DNA of 64,000 nt from Neurospora tetraspora (Eukaryota; Ascomycota; Sordariomycetes; Sordariales; Sordariaceae): positions 558,001-622,000 of the forward strand of contig NW_026944383.1 in NCBI RefSeq assembly GCF_033439725.1, read 5' to 3'. Under the pieces are notes generated by a model. It saw nothing but the letters and a program-made list of their open reading frames with translations, ran no database searches and was not told where the DNA came from. A program made the translations under genes and the position numbers. Every line of letters begins with the position of its first letter. Position 1 is the first letter of the stretch. Shown here one piece after another: positions 1 through 12,744 of the stretch.

Positions 1-327
1 CTTGAAGCGCTGAGCCGGGGTCATGTTGGCCAGGTGCTCCGCCTCGTGCTTCTTCCTGCCGGCCTCGAGGTACTTCATCCCGGGGTCCTTGGCGCGCTGG
101 AAGGTGACGCTGTAGCGCTCGGCCAGGATGATGGCGCCGAAGGTGCCCGCCGAGGTAACCAGGAAGGCGCGGAAGGGGAGCGAGAGCTGGCGGATCAGCT
201 GGTAGCGCTTCATGCCGAACATGACACCGCCGAGACCGAGGATGAGACCGCCGGTACCACCGATCAAACCGCCCTTGACTACCTCGCGGTAGTGAGCCTG
301 CTCCTCTTCCTTGCTGATGACCTTCAT
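1..327 (-). CDS. rcf2: Rcf2-like respiratory supercomplex factor, 5' part
   Basis: The ATG is at 327 and the frame stays open for 109 codons to the window edge, so the C-terminal part lies outside. The N-terminus MKVISKEEEQAHYREVVKGG and the following Gly-rich stretch match the start of fungal Rcf2 (AIM38), an inner-membrane protein of the HIG1 group that helps assemble or stabilise cytochrome bc1-cytochrome c oxidase supercomplexes. A first hydrophobic segment (about residues 20-37) and a second (about 50-66) are visible, followed by a charged segment rich in Lys/Glu. The 5' leader above 327 is rich in GGT/GTC triplets. No intron is seen in the visible part. The identification rests on remembered family resemblance; the downstream HIG1 portion cannot be checked here. 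Confidence 0.75.
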   Translation of the reverse strand, partial: MKVISKEEEQAHYREVVKGGLIGGTGGLILGLGGVMFGMKRYQLIRQLSLPFRAFLVTSAGTFGAIILAERYSVTFQRAKDPGMKYLEAGRKKHEAEHLANMTPAQRFK

Positions 328-3300
328 GGTTGCTGTTGGTGTCGGGTTACCTTTGGTGGTGTGGTGGTGGTGGTGGTATTGTCGTCTTCGTCGTCGTTGG
401 GATGAGGAAGAAGGTGGAAGTGCGAGGGTTAGGAATTGCGTGCGGAGACAAGTATGTCGTTGCTGTTAGAGGAGCGACGTCGTGAAAGCTAACGTAGGAA
501 CAAAACTCGTAGCTAGGATCGGTCGGATGGGGTGATGTCGATAGCGTGCACGGAAGCGGGTGCGTGCGGTAGGCCGGGAGTAAAATAATGTGGGGCCGCT
601 TTGACTAGGAGCAAATGACGCACCACCAACAAGCTGATAACGGAAATCTTGGAAATTTGGAAGACAACTGAAAAGCCGCAAAGCCGTACTTCGCAATTGA
701 TGAACAACACTGCAAATGTCAATGACGCTTATATACCACTCCTGATGAACATCATCTATTATATATACTGCGAATACTCAACTCACGCTGATCCATGGAG
801 ATGTTCGTTTCCGTGCTTACTAAAAAAAAAACTCTCTCCCCATCTTCCGATTTTTCCCTCTCGGAACATTTCGCTACCGAGTGCTCTCAACCTCACGCCA
901 TAGCGGATGAGAGCGACCCGGCGCTTGCTAGAGTGAGCGCGCAGCGAACGGAGCGGACCAATGATGTAATGGAAATACCGAACGGGCCGTGGTGCATACT
1001 TAAAAAGCCGCTGCGTAGCTGCTGCCCTACGAAATGGAAAACCCCCGAGACTCTCCCGGAAGACAATGTGACAGCGGGCAGCCGGGCACCGCCGCACGGT
1101 CCGCACCACCAGCCAAAGAGGACCCTGAACATTTCGTTCGAGTGCCAAGCGCTGCAAATCAATGGCAGCTGAAAGATTTGACGGGCCGCTGTCAGATATG
1201 ATATGAGTATCCCCGCCCATGATAGACAGACAGTTCCCGGGTTAAAGCCGACTGCAACCATGATGAATTTCTCAAAGCCGAATTTCGCGATTGACCATCC
1301 TTCGGTATCTCCTTTTGTCCATTTCGTTGGTAAAACCGTGACATGTGCCGCATCTTCGGCCTTCGTCTTACAAATCTGAGGAAGAAACTCATGGACATAG
1401 ATGGTCCTATTCAAAAGATATATATACCTACACGCATTCCCGCTGTCTACATACTAGTTACATGTACGGGCCTTACTTTAACTTGTAACGTTCACAGGTG
1501 TCGCCGTCCTCGCCGAAGAACGGGATGATCCTGACGCGGAGCTGGATGACTGGGCCGACACGCTGTGATCCACCCTCGTGAGTTCCGGACGGCGAACAAG
1601 CATTCCCGGCCCGTCAGACTACGTCTTCGGCGATTTGGGCCTGATTGGCGGCTCCTTCCAGCCCGAGGGGATCCCTCGTCGCCGAATTTCTTAGACAGGG
1701 CCGTAAGCGGTAATACCGTATGCCGCTCAATACCGGTGGTATTGTAAACCGTTCCGGCCGGCAACCGGGCTCCTTTTGACTTGGGTATCAGCCCCGACCG
1801 GCAGTCGGTCAGGGCACATTCGTACAGGTTCATCTTGTGTTGACGATCTGCTGGAAATATATTGAACTGCTCGCTTCCTATCCTTCATCGAGTCAGTCAT
1901 TCATTCTAAATGTAGACTCACTCGGCGAGGGATGCGTGAGTGTGTGAAATGTCGAGTAAGCCATGGGTTTCACGGTTCGTGTGGTGTAACTGGCTGTGCC
2001 GTGTTATAAGATGTGTTCAAGACAATGTTCGGATGGCGATATGTATACATTCAAGGCACGGTTCTTGACTGCGAGTCTGCCCTTGTGTAACCTGTCCTAT
2101 GTATGCACTCCCGCAGATGGACGACATAAACTACTTACTGTAGGAATGAACGGTCAAGGTTGACAGGTGCATCATGCCCGTGGGCATTACACTGCTGCTG
2201 CCTTCCTGTGCTATTATGAGTTTCCTCTTTATTGAACAGATCAGGCGCTGTTCACTCCCGCCTCTTATAGAGCTATGACTCTCATGAACGAGGCAACACT
2301 CTACTACCGGCGGGGTAACTGAACACTCGTCAGCACATAAGCCGAGGTTCTGTAGCAACCGCGAGAACACATTTCGTAAAGTCGATATTATGATCCTTAG
2401 AATATAGGGTCAAGATAGGGTTCAAGACTCTTTTCACTGTAGTCCTGTAAAGTGTAATAGGGTAACTTGCGACCCACCGAAGTCCGGCATAGTCGCAACT
2501 CACACCAAAGACACCGAATTCTGGACCTCCTCCTCGGACTCCTCCTCGGCTCTTCCACCAGTCCACCACGGCCATCACCCCTTCTCGTCTCTTCCTTCCC
2601 CTCCTCATCCCCGTTGGTTCGGTCACTCACCACTACATGTATGCTTCGAACTCCTTCCCCTATCCTCCACGCGGTGTTTTAGACCAGACGAAGAGCAGTG
2701 GAGCAATCCCAAACTGTGTTCGAAGGGGCACCAAACCGGGAACAGTCAACAGTGTCTACCTTGTTGCAGGCTTGCAGCGGTGGCCAGTTCGGTGAAAGCC
2801 GCTTCTACCGCTATAGCCGCTGGTCCATTGAGGAGTTTCTGCTAGAGTCTAGAGCATGGAGGAGGAATGGGAGGAATGCGGTTCAATGAGTCGTGTGTCC
2901 ATCCACTCGTCTCCCAGGTCGGTCCCTCCTGGTGAAGGTAACGCTGGAAATGTACCATGTTATATGGCACGTGAGAGGGTTTGGTAGAGACGATGCGCAT
3001 GCAAAATGCCTGTTTATACACCAGCCAGAGCCAGACTCGAGTTCATGCAGTGTTCATCTCCGAAAGGTACGTCTGGAGTTCGTTATTCCCTCTTGTCATG
3101 TGTCAAGACGTTGGAACTCTTGACGGGAGAAAGGAATATTACAAGTAACCGTCGTTGGTGGTGTGCTCACGGTACGTGCCACATTACAGCACCGAAATAT
3201 TGGGTATTCCCGCCGTGAGTTGAGTTTCGGGAGCTTGTCCAATGGGTTTGTTCCAGGTGCGAGTGAGTGAAAAGAGGGGTGAACACCCACCTGGGCACAC

Positions 3301-6300
3301 ATCTCCATTCTCCAATATCTGAATTTCAGACGGATGGAACTTGGAAGTGTTCTAGAAGATGTGGAAGAGGGGCAGAGGGAGTTGTCGACGCTCAGGCCAC
3401 ACCTCACTGCCCGCCAGGGCTCCATCCTTCGACCAGTTGGGTGGGGTTCCACCAATGGTAATGTACGCTTCTGTTTCATGACAATTACCAAACCACACCT
3501 CGTACTGTACCCCTCGGGCCTCTCGCTGTCACCAAACACGTCGGAACGATCTCCGCGACAAACAACGCCAACAATGGGATGAATGGAAGCTCCCACCACG
3601 TCCACGACATTGCTATCCAACGGACAATTAGACTAGACCTTTGAACTTGCAACAATCTTATATGGGTTGATGCTGGAGAGGGACTTGGAGCTTGCTTTGC
3701 TTCCACGCTGTCGAATTCCTTATCTTGATAAGAAAAAAAGTTTAAGTGGTTGCGCCAGACAAGACACAAGAACTATGTGTCGATGTTGCAATGTCTCGGC
3801 AGGCAAAAAGCACCGTTCGAAGTCGCCATGCATCTCAAACAGTGTCTGCTTCTCAGCCGCTGGAAGCGATCGCCGTGCACAGTATGAATCTCGAGGTTTC
3901 CATACTCGAGCATTCTGGATGGGGCAGCCCCTCACTTCAGGCTATTGAGTTCAGTGTCTGTGTGCTCAACGTTCCTTTGCGGTCCGTCATCCAGCTCTTG
4001 TGTTCTTCGGATCAACTTCACAAACCGACCGACGACCTTCATTGACCGTAGCGAGCCGGCTTTCCCAAAAAGGCCTTGCGACTAGACTAGGAAAGGAGAT
4101 GCCCTGGAAAGATCTCGATCGCTGTGTGCTCTGGATAATAAGCTTGACGACCTCAGGACGAACTTCCCTGGCAGAACGACAAGTTATCGCCAACAAGCTG
4201 TGTTATGCCTGCTTTGGGCGTAGGCCGCCTTGTCTGGGTTGTCTTTGGTTAGGGGTTCTGCCAATCTTTTCCAGAAGGCGACTGCTCAGAGCTACCGGAC
4301 TTTCACTGGAAAGGCTCTTGATAGTTCTCTTCGGTGCCATTGCAGTATGAATGGGCGAAGGAGCAGTGAATGAGGGCTCAGACAAAACGTACTGATAAGC
4401 AAATGTCGATATCATAAATATGACTGACGCATTTGTGATATGTTTTCTGCCAGAATGAGCGACGAACATGATCGCCAACTTTCAGTGAGATGCAGTTGGT
4501 TAAGAACAACAGCGTGGGGTGTTGACGACATGCAAGTCAAATCTTGGATATGGGGTTAGCTCCAAGTGTCGTGCATCTCGGCATTGTCTGCGTTTTCTGG
4601 TTGGACCATGACTGCTGTGTAAGTTGAACATTCTGACAAGGGAAGTAAACATGTCAACGTTCGTGAGGTTGTAGACTGGCAGTGGAGCGAGGAATAAGAA
4701 ATGACGATGTTTAGAGAAGGATGATGTAGGCAGAATGGCGATATCAAACCTCAAGCAGAACATAACCCGATCCACCTCCTGGAGATCTCGCTCGGCCGGG
4801 TCGCTTGTTCAACCCCAAAATGTTGATGAGATCCTGCACTTCATCGGAAGCGGCCATCGACTTGACGTATCGTCCTGTTCTGTTCACCCAGCCATGCCTG
4901 CTAACCGTCGTTTCTCCATCTGCAACATGAGATCACTTCATGGAGGTGGTGATAGATCGTACCTTATCTGCACTTTCTGAGGCTAGTCCAAAGTGACAAG
5001 GAGGGTTGCAACATTCCAGTCCACCAGGAGATCATCATTCTCTTGTGCGATCTGTTGGGAGAGTTGGCCGGAGCGTTTGACCGATGATACTGGTTTCTTT
5101 GGTATTCCAAGAACCGCATTTCAGGCTGCTCAACTGTCATCTGCATATCTCACTTGATATTACCCTCTTACGGAACTGTCCCTAGAACAGCCAAGCATCA
5201 CCCGACATCGGATGGATGTTACGCTGGGGTCCACAGACAAGGACCTGGAGGGCGAGGCATAGCGGAAGTGTTGGAAAGCCCACATCAGCACGGATGGGGC
5301 GAGTGAATCGCCCATGGTCTAGAGCATCATGAACTCCACCATGCCGTCGGATTCAGTTGCAGAGACAGACGAGCATGTGTTTCTTCTGTGCTTCGGAGAC
5401 CGAGACAATGTGTCAAGTCAGGTAGGCGAGTCGGGACCGGATGGCCTAGGCCGTTCGTAGACCGAACCCCAGGAACAGAGCAGGAGATCTGATATGGCAA
5501 GTGTTCGCCGAGAAAACGGTTACCAAACTCATGGCTCGGAGAAGGAAACGAGCCGCCGACTTGGCGAAAGAGTCGCCGGCCATATTTGCCCCTCCACGAG
5601 CCTGCCATGCAGATTGGAAATGATGGCTGGCCATGCTTGTAGTTCTTCAGGTTGAGAGGTATCCATCATTAGTCCGTCGCCGGCTTCTAGAACTTTGTCT
5701 CCAGGAGGAGCATGAGGTTCATTATCCTTCTCTAGGTCTTTGCGTTGAGGGACGGCCCGGGGGATATCGCTTTGTCGGACGACCATGTTCCTTGGTGAAG
5801 CGGAGGTGCCGGATGGAAGAAGCGTTTCCCTTCCAAGGGACCCGTTATCTGCACACCATATTCCATTTGGCAGCAATACAGCCCGTTTAAACGCAACTTT
5901 CAGGGGAAACTGATGAAGGGTACCTCCAAGTAGTTGTAGGGGGGAGGGGAATTCCAGCTCTGGGCTGAGACAGGTACATGGTAGCCGGCGTGTTTGGTTG
6001 ACGGCAAGTATGATCTCTATTTTGGTGGCGGATCTGGCAGTCGTCAGCTATGCTAGAAGAGCTGAGGGCAGCAGCCGCAGGCTCCCTGGGATGGTCTCGT
6101 AGCCTCGAAAGCTCGAGATAATAACCTTGAATGTGTGAAGAGCCTAGGCCCACTATCCTCGTCAGAAATGGGTACCATATGACAACCGACTTCCGGGATA
6201 GAGGCGTTAGAGTTAGACGGATCTTGATACCTCTAGTTGGGACTGCGCACGTTTTAGCACATAACTGCTGGACGCTATGGCAGCACTTAGGTTGTCCATA

Positions 6301-7485
6301 GCTGGGCCAGTTTTTGGTTGTCCGCCACCATTGGCTTCCGGTTCGCGGAGAGGCTGCTCGGCTCTGGGATGAAAATCGGGTTGAGGGGGAAGATGATGGC
6401 GATGGAAAAGGAAAGCAGACAGACGTTCAAGATCAACATTCGCCTACGGAATACTATGGTGCCCCTCCCCTCAGGGGCAACACCAACTCTCTCAAGCGCC
6501 ATTGTTGTACAATCGGCAAGGACAGTGGAGGCACCCTGTGCAACAGACTGTGCAGCGCCCTAGGGCACTACTGTGGACCCCGATCCACCCCTGTCTTGTG
6601 TCTCAATCTGGAATCCCCAAATGCACGCTGATTCGATGCGCTAACAGCGTAATGGCCGGCATCCCCAGACATCAGAAAATGTGGGCTTCGAGGACAATTG
6701 GATCCTCGATTCGTATAGTTGCCTGTACCGAAGTGACTATGTACTGGAAGAAGTAGGTAACCTTACGTCTTGACGTTGCAAGCCCCAGACGTGGTGGCAA
6801 CCAGGTACCGCATCTCGTTTGCTTGTCTTGCGCGCACCCGTCTTGCCGTCATGAGGTGGACAGGAAGGAGGGAGACAGGCAGGTGCGAGGGCACATCATA
6901 TGCCGTGTTAGGTTCGGGGAGGAGAGGTGGTTTCGGGGCAGGAGCGATCAGATACCTTCCCCCTCCTGCTGCCCGCTTGTTGTTTATGGTTGGAAGGTGC
7001 CGTGAAGGACTCAAGGTTATGCCATCATAATCTGAACTGGAACGAACTTAAAGACGGTCGCTTCTCCGCCATACCTTACACGATATCTTGTGCGTACCTT
7101 AACCTCGATACACGACCTTTACAACCGGTTACGTGAACAGATTCACTTTATATCAAAACACCTGCATCTGCTACATAGGCCTTACATAACAGCGACGGTA
7201 CGTGCTCGTGTCTAATAGCAACAAGCTGGTTAGCTGTGCGCTCCCCCTCCCATCCTCTCTGCCCGCTTTTCGACCACAGACACTACTTCTACGGCCACTC
7301 GTCAGACAAAACCGACCACGGTACGGTACCTACCGATGTACAACTGCTCTTGTTTACTCTCTAGTCGTGTTCTTTTCTGCCGGGAACTGGACTCTCAGCT
7401 AACAAGTTGCCACCAAAGATTTCTGTGTCGTGCTACTTCTGTAGGTTGTTCCTCGTTCTAGATCGAGGGGAAGCTGAAGTGAAGA
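328..7485. other. About 7 kb without a supported gene
   Basis: I found no protein family, no tRNA B-box with a matching A-box, and no 5S rRNA gene here. Open frames are short, mostly start at non-ATG codons and usually have equally open shadows on the other strand. A GC-rich block at about 1490-1830 is the most gene-like part: a 3' splice-like site at 1498 (branch-like TTGTAAC, then TTCACAG) precedes a short acidic frame ending at TGA 1566-1568. A second mildly open block lies at about 5330-6150 on the minus strand. Base composition is ordinary, so this is not a RIP-degraded repeat. Confidence 0.5.
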
Positions 7486-8514
7486 GTGCGGCGGCCTACT
7501 TGTGATGCGTACCAGAGTCATTGTTCCGTCGCCCATTACCTACCATCTCTGAAATCCGACACCCAACGCGGACTCGACGAAATACGCTCTACCCTCTCAT
7601 ACGCGAATCCCAGCCGTCCTCTGCCTACCGGTATACTAATCATCCAACGAAACAGCAAAAACAAAAACAAAAACCCGGGCTTTGTTTCCATCCCCGAGAG
7701 CGAAGGTCATATCATTCGAACTATTTCGGACCGCGAATCCTCCACCACATTCCGCTCGGCGTCGACTTCCCAACTCGGTGGTGTAGGAGTGCAGGAACGC
7801 CGCGACGCAAACCGTCCTGATTTGATCACTTCCAGAACTGGTCAACGCCAATCACCGAGACGTACGAGACGATCACAACCAGCAAGAGGAAGTTGGAAAC
7901 TTTGGCACATCCTCGACGAGCCAGTTAGTAGAGGTTGTGTGGCATCACGCACATCCTCCACCCCCAGGCCACCCACGGGGCACCGCACCCCTGGAATCCA
8001 GCTGTGTCACCGTGTTAGCCTTCCAAGCGGAACGGCGACCGTTGCAACGGGCGACCTCGACTTGTCAGATTCCACCACAACACCACCTTGCGAGGTCCCG
8101 GTCGGGGATCAGGTTCAACGCTTGGAAAAAGAGCCCCAAGATCCCTTCACCTTCCAGGGGTGAAGAATCGCCATTCACTCGGCCACTTTCCGGCTTCCTC
8201 TAGTATTTTTTCCACCACCTCAGCCCGGTTCTCTCTTCTGGGTTTTGTTTGTTTCTCGGGACAACTCGCGTACGAGTGTCGACCTTTCGTTCACTGATTG
8301 GCAGCATTACTTTGCCATCCTTCTTCATTAATAATAATCACACGGTACAAGGCACGACATCCACGCACCCCTGTTGTTACGCCGTAACCAGGTCGCAGAC
8401 TAGCGCACCCAGTACACCCACTGTACGACGCCATCCCTACCGCCCACACACCCCCCCGGACATCCGAGGCTCAGCACTGTTATCCACATTCGGTCGCTGT
8501 TAGTGCCTCCAGCC
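7486..8514 (+). promoter_or_regulatory. Probable promoter and 5' leader of the Sfp1-like gene
   Basis: The kilobase upstream of the Sfp1-like ATG is CA/CT-rich and holds several short upstream ATGs, for example at 7504. A frame of 225 codons (7486-8163) is open but begins at GTG and contains no ATG, so I read it as leader sequence rather than a gene. A long leader with upstream frames could dampen translation of the zinc-finger protein; this is inference without transcript evidence. Confidence 0.4.
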
Positions 8515-11024
8515 ATGAAGCGCTCCCTGAAGTGGTTTGGTTCCAAAACCAGCCCCAGTAACAGTCCCGAGCCTGCGGAGCCCTCCGCTAGGGCCGGTGG
8601 AAATAATAGTTATCGCGCATCGCCTTCCTCTGTTTCTGCAGCTCCCAGGAACCCATCGCCTTCCGACTCAACAACCGGTTCACCCTCTTCCCTTCTTCAC
8701 CCATCCTCGCCGTCGCCGTCCCCGACACCCCAACCGCCGACCCCCCGCGATTCCGTCTTTCCTCGATCCGATTTTTCGCTACCCGCTGCCTCGAAACCCA
8801 TTGACATTGCGGTCCCCCATTGTCGGTCCACTGCATCCATCTCACCGGTTGACCGCAATCCCGTCACTTTCCCAACCCACGACCTCGACGATCTCGATAT
8901 CGACTGGGACCAAGGTCCTTGCCTCGCCGACCTTGGTTTTGACCCCGACGTCGACATGACCGCCGGTCAACACTTCGACTCGGCCTTGAGCCGCAGTCGA
9001 CAGGAATCTTTCCTAGGCACTGGCGCAAAACCCATCTCCATGGCAAACCCTAATCGCGACCACGCCAACCGCATCCGTCGTGAAAGCATGGCCGGCAGTC
9101 TTAGAGCAGGCAGCCTCATGGCGGGGAGTCTCATGGGTAACGGTATGAGCTGGGGCGGCATTTCTGTTGGAAGCTTCATTCGCGAAGAGTAAGTCGTCTC
9201 CGCCATTCCCTGCATTTAGGGGTACTTGTTTGTGTTCTTTGCGTGAGTCGGGAGCAGAGATCTGGGGTATCTTGGCTTTTGTATTCTGGAGCTGGATCGC
9301 CGCCGAGCACTGTCCTTTGGTTGTTAACAACGAAGCTGACCTGTTTCGATGCTGTTAGCATGATGATGACAGGCACTTCACCGTATCTAACGCACCAGTC
9401 TCCCTCGTTCCATTCTTCGTCGTATATCCCAAAACTCGAGGCCAACTTCATGCGCGATTTCACCTGCTGCGACAGGACGTGGCCGACACTACATGATCTC
9501 CTTCAACATTACGAGGAGAACCATCACGCCACCGCAGCACCCAACACCTCCAACCAGAACCTCAATACCTTTGGTACCAATCAAGGGAACGCACGCGGTA
9601 CTGCCAGTCGTGCCACTCCAACTCCTGTAGTGGGTAGAGCTCAGCCAGGAGCCCAGGCGATGAATGGATACCAAGGTCAGCGTCATTTGAGTGTTTCTGG
9701 CGCAGGAATGGGCCTCGGCGGTATCGGACAGATGATGCGGCAGCAACAGGTAGCTCCAGCTGTGCAGAAAATGACTTCCATGTCACATATGAACGATGAT
9801 ATGGATACCGTCGGAGAGATGGAGCTTGACGAGACCGTGGGACCTATGGAGATGGACGATAATCAGCGGACAATCCAGCAAACTCGGCAATTGTTTGGGC
9901 AGCAGCAGCGTCCTCAACTACACCTGAACAGCTCTGGGCTTCCGCACCAGGCTTTGCGCACTTCTCAACCCCCAACTCCTGCTGCTGTCAGCTTTGGTTT
10001 CCAGAATAACCCGACTGTTTCGTCAGTCAACACACCAACCCTGACAACACAAGGAGGCCTACCTCAGCGGGGACAGTTTGGTCAGGAAGATGACAACGGT
10101 GATGACATGTCCGGAATGCCTATGAAGATGAACCTCGGCGGCATGAACTTGAACGGCGGTCAGCTCGGAGGACTGGCAGGAAACTTGGCTTTCGGAGCTC
10201 TGGGAACGATTGATGATCCCGCAAAGAGGCTGTATAGCCCTGGTGGTACGACTCAGATGACGAGCCAGCAACGAGCGTTCGATGCCCAAATGCAGATGCA
10301 GCAGCAGTTGCAGCAGCACCTGGCGTCGATGAATCTCGATCTGAACCAGCTTGCTCCTGGTACAGATCCCGCTCTGCTTCTGCAGCAGATGACTGCGCTC
10401 ATGATGCCGCCGACAGAAGAACACAAGCCTTTCCGCTGTCCCGTCATTGGATGCGAGAAGGCATACAAGAACCAGAATGGTCTGAAGTAAGTTTTTTCCC
10501 CAAGGTGTTTCTCCTTTGAAGTGGGATTTGTTTGCCCTTTGCAGAAATTTTCTTTGGTCGGCCACCAACGCCAACCAACCCCATACTCCCGCTTTCCCCA
10601 ACTGCATTCCTTCCCCAAGTCCCACTAACAATCGAACCAGGTACCACAAGACCCATGGACATTCGACCCAGCAATTGCATGAGAACGGCGACGGTACCTT
10701 CTCGATCGTCAATCCGGAAACGAGCACGCCTTACCCTGGTACTCTGGGTATGGAGAAGGAGAAGCCCTTCAAGTGCGACGTTTGTGGAAAGCGCTACAAG
10801 AACTTGAACGGTCTCAAATACGTAAGTCGATATCTAGGCCATTGTCATATACAGAAGTGATGCTAACACAGCTTCAACTATAGCACAAGCAACACTCGCC
10901 CATGTGTGACCCTGAAATGAGAGCCCAGCACCAGAACCTTATCTCGACCATGATGTCCAACCCAGCTGCGCTCATCGCTTTCCAGCAAAACCTGCCCAAC
11001 ATTAACGAAGATGTTATGTTGTAG
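8515..11024 (+). CDS. Sfp1-like C2H2 zinc-finger transcription factor
   Basis: Four exons: 8515-9188, 9359-10486, 10641-10821, 10884-11024, giving 707 residues; all junctions keep phase and have GT..AG ends. Three zinc-finger modules are seen: an N-terminal one at about residues 261-282 ([20 protein letters not shown]) and a C-terminal pair at about 585-608 and 646-665, each with the YKNxNGLKYHKxH signature of the Sfp1 group. Between them lies a Gln/Met/Gly-rich region. In yeast, Sfp1 drives ribosomal-protein and ribosome-biogenesis genes downstream of TOR; a growth-control role is inferred by family. The N-terminus is Ser/Pro-rich. The start at 8515 is the first ATG in frame; the upstream in-frame GTG at 8503 is not used. 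It has a long leader and a gene-poor upstream region. Confidence 0.85.
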
Positions 11025-12744
11025 GACGACAGCGCATTTGATAAGCACTTGGACATGGCCAAGATCAAAAACGACTTTGCGTCGTCCAATCTGGCAGTCC
11101 ACGAGAAGCTCAATATGCCCAAAGTCTTCGGTTCGACGTTGTGGGGCAACACGGCATCCGATAATGATGTATCCAAGCCTTGGAAAGATCTGATGGCGGA
11201 GCCCTGTCTCCGATTCCCGATAAACTACCGTCAACTGCTGCGGCCGCCATACAAGTCACGCCTCGGTTAACAAAACGCCTCTCATCTCTGTTTTTCATGT
11301 CTGACTTTACCGTTGTGTTTTGGGGGTCGGAAAAGTTATATCTCGGGTTTACACTACGCCTTTCAGTAGCAGCATTTTGCCTGGCGTTGTTCTTTTCGAT
11401 ATTTGTTACGGTACAAGAGGGGAGGAGAGGAGTGAGTGAAGAAAAGAAGAGTCAAGTGTTTTTTATAGGCTTTGTATGGCTTTGGTGTTAGTGTTGGTGT
11501 TGGTTCCTCGCCGAGAAGAGAAATATTCTCGCGGGAGAGCGTTAGCTTAAAAAAGAGGGAAGGAAAGGGACATCAGGGAAACGAGTAAAAATTCAAAAGC
11601 TAAAAGGGTATGGTAGCGAATTTCTGTATTTTCGGTCTCGGAATTTAAGGGAAGAAGAAGGCGAAGAATCTCACACAAAGAAGAAGAGGGTTTTGCCGGC
11701 ATATACCCCCTTATACCCCAGGGAGAGACGAAGAGAAGAAGACGGACGAAGAAACGAAGGAAAGACCAATATAGATGTGTAGGATTTTCATAAACTGGTT
11801 CTCAGGTAGCGTCAGCGTCTTACCCGTTATCCGCTTTGATTTATTCACTAGAGGCATCATCATCATCACGGGGAAAGACCGAGTTGAGGTGCTAAAGAAT
11901 GCGAGCGGGATGGATGGAGGAGATACCCCTGTTTCCGGGAAGGCTGCTGCTTGCTGCTTTGCCTAGTTCGGGAAGAGCCATGTCTATGGAGGAGCGTAAC
12001 GTTACCAAGTAGAATTATCTTTACCATGTTCGTTCTTATTCTTAATTGGGAGGTCTAGGTGGTAGTTCGGTAGCCTGATTTTTTTTACTCCTTTCTACCT
12101 ATTTCGTCTCTCATTTTCGGTGTCGGTCATGTCCAGGCTTCTGGAAAAGGGGGGGGGGGGTTGTCTTGTTTTTCTTCGGGTGACTCGCCCGTCTTCAGCG
12201 GCAGAGCGGAAGTGACAAGTGTTCTACAGTAGATGATCGATAGATTAGACAAGTTAAGTGTTCTATCGTGAATTTCCTATTGAATGCGAAGCTTGCCTGT
12301 GTCCATGTGTACCTATGGAAAAACTGGATGTATTGCTTTACACTTGACAGTTCGTCCTGCCAGTCGTGAAAAGGACATGATCGTTTCAATTATTGTCTGT
12401 ATATTCGAGAATAGAGGAGAATCAGGTCGAGTATGTAGTGGCATATCATTCGTATGTGTCCTGAAGTCTAAAACAAAATATGAGAAAACAAATAGCTTTC
12501 GTCGATGGCGGATCATGCCAATGACAGGCTGTCTATAAACTTCCTCCCCCCTTTCCCTTTCTGACACACGTGAAATTCGCATGAGATTTGATATAGAGAA
12601 TCCCGCCAGGACCACAGGTAAATACTGTATGCATCTGGGCTAAACCTTCAAATGCTTTTGCTCATGCATTATAAAACTCCAGTTGCGCTAACGAACAAAG
12701 TCACACCCCTCCCTCCCTACCCCTTCACCACCAAGCACCAAAGT
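11025..12744. other. Intergenic region between converging genes
   Basis: This holds the 3' ends of the Sfp1-like gene (+) and the kelch gene (-). The first part, to about 11770, is purine-rich with many GAAGAAG runs, probably Sfp1-like 3' UTR. A run of 12 G lies at 12149-12160, a likely hot spot for sequencing error. No coding frame is convincing. Confidence 0.5.

Noticed and set aside
7486-8163. 225-codon open frame upstream of the Sfp1-like gene
   Set aside because: Starts at GTG, has no ATG, no family resemblance, and lies where a leader is expected.
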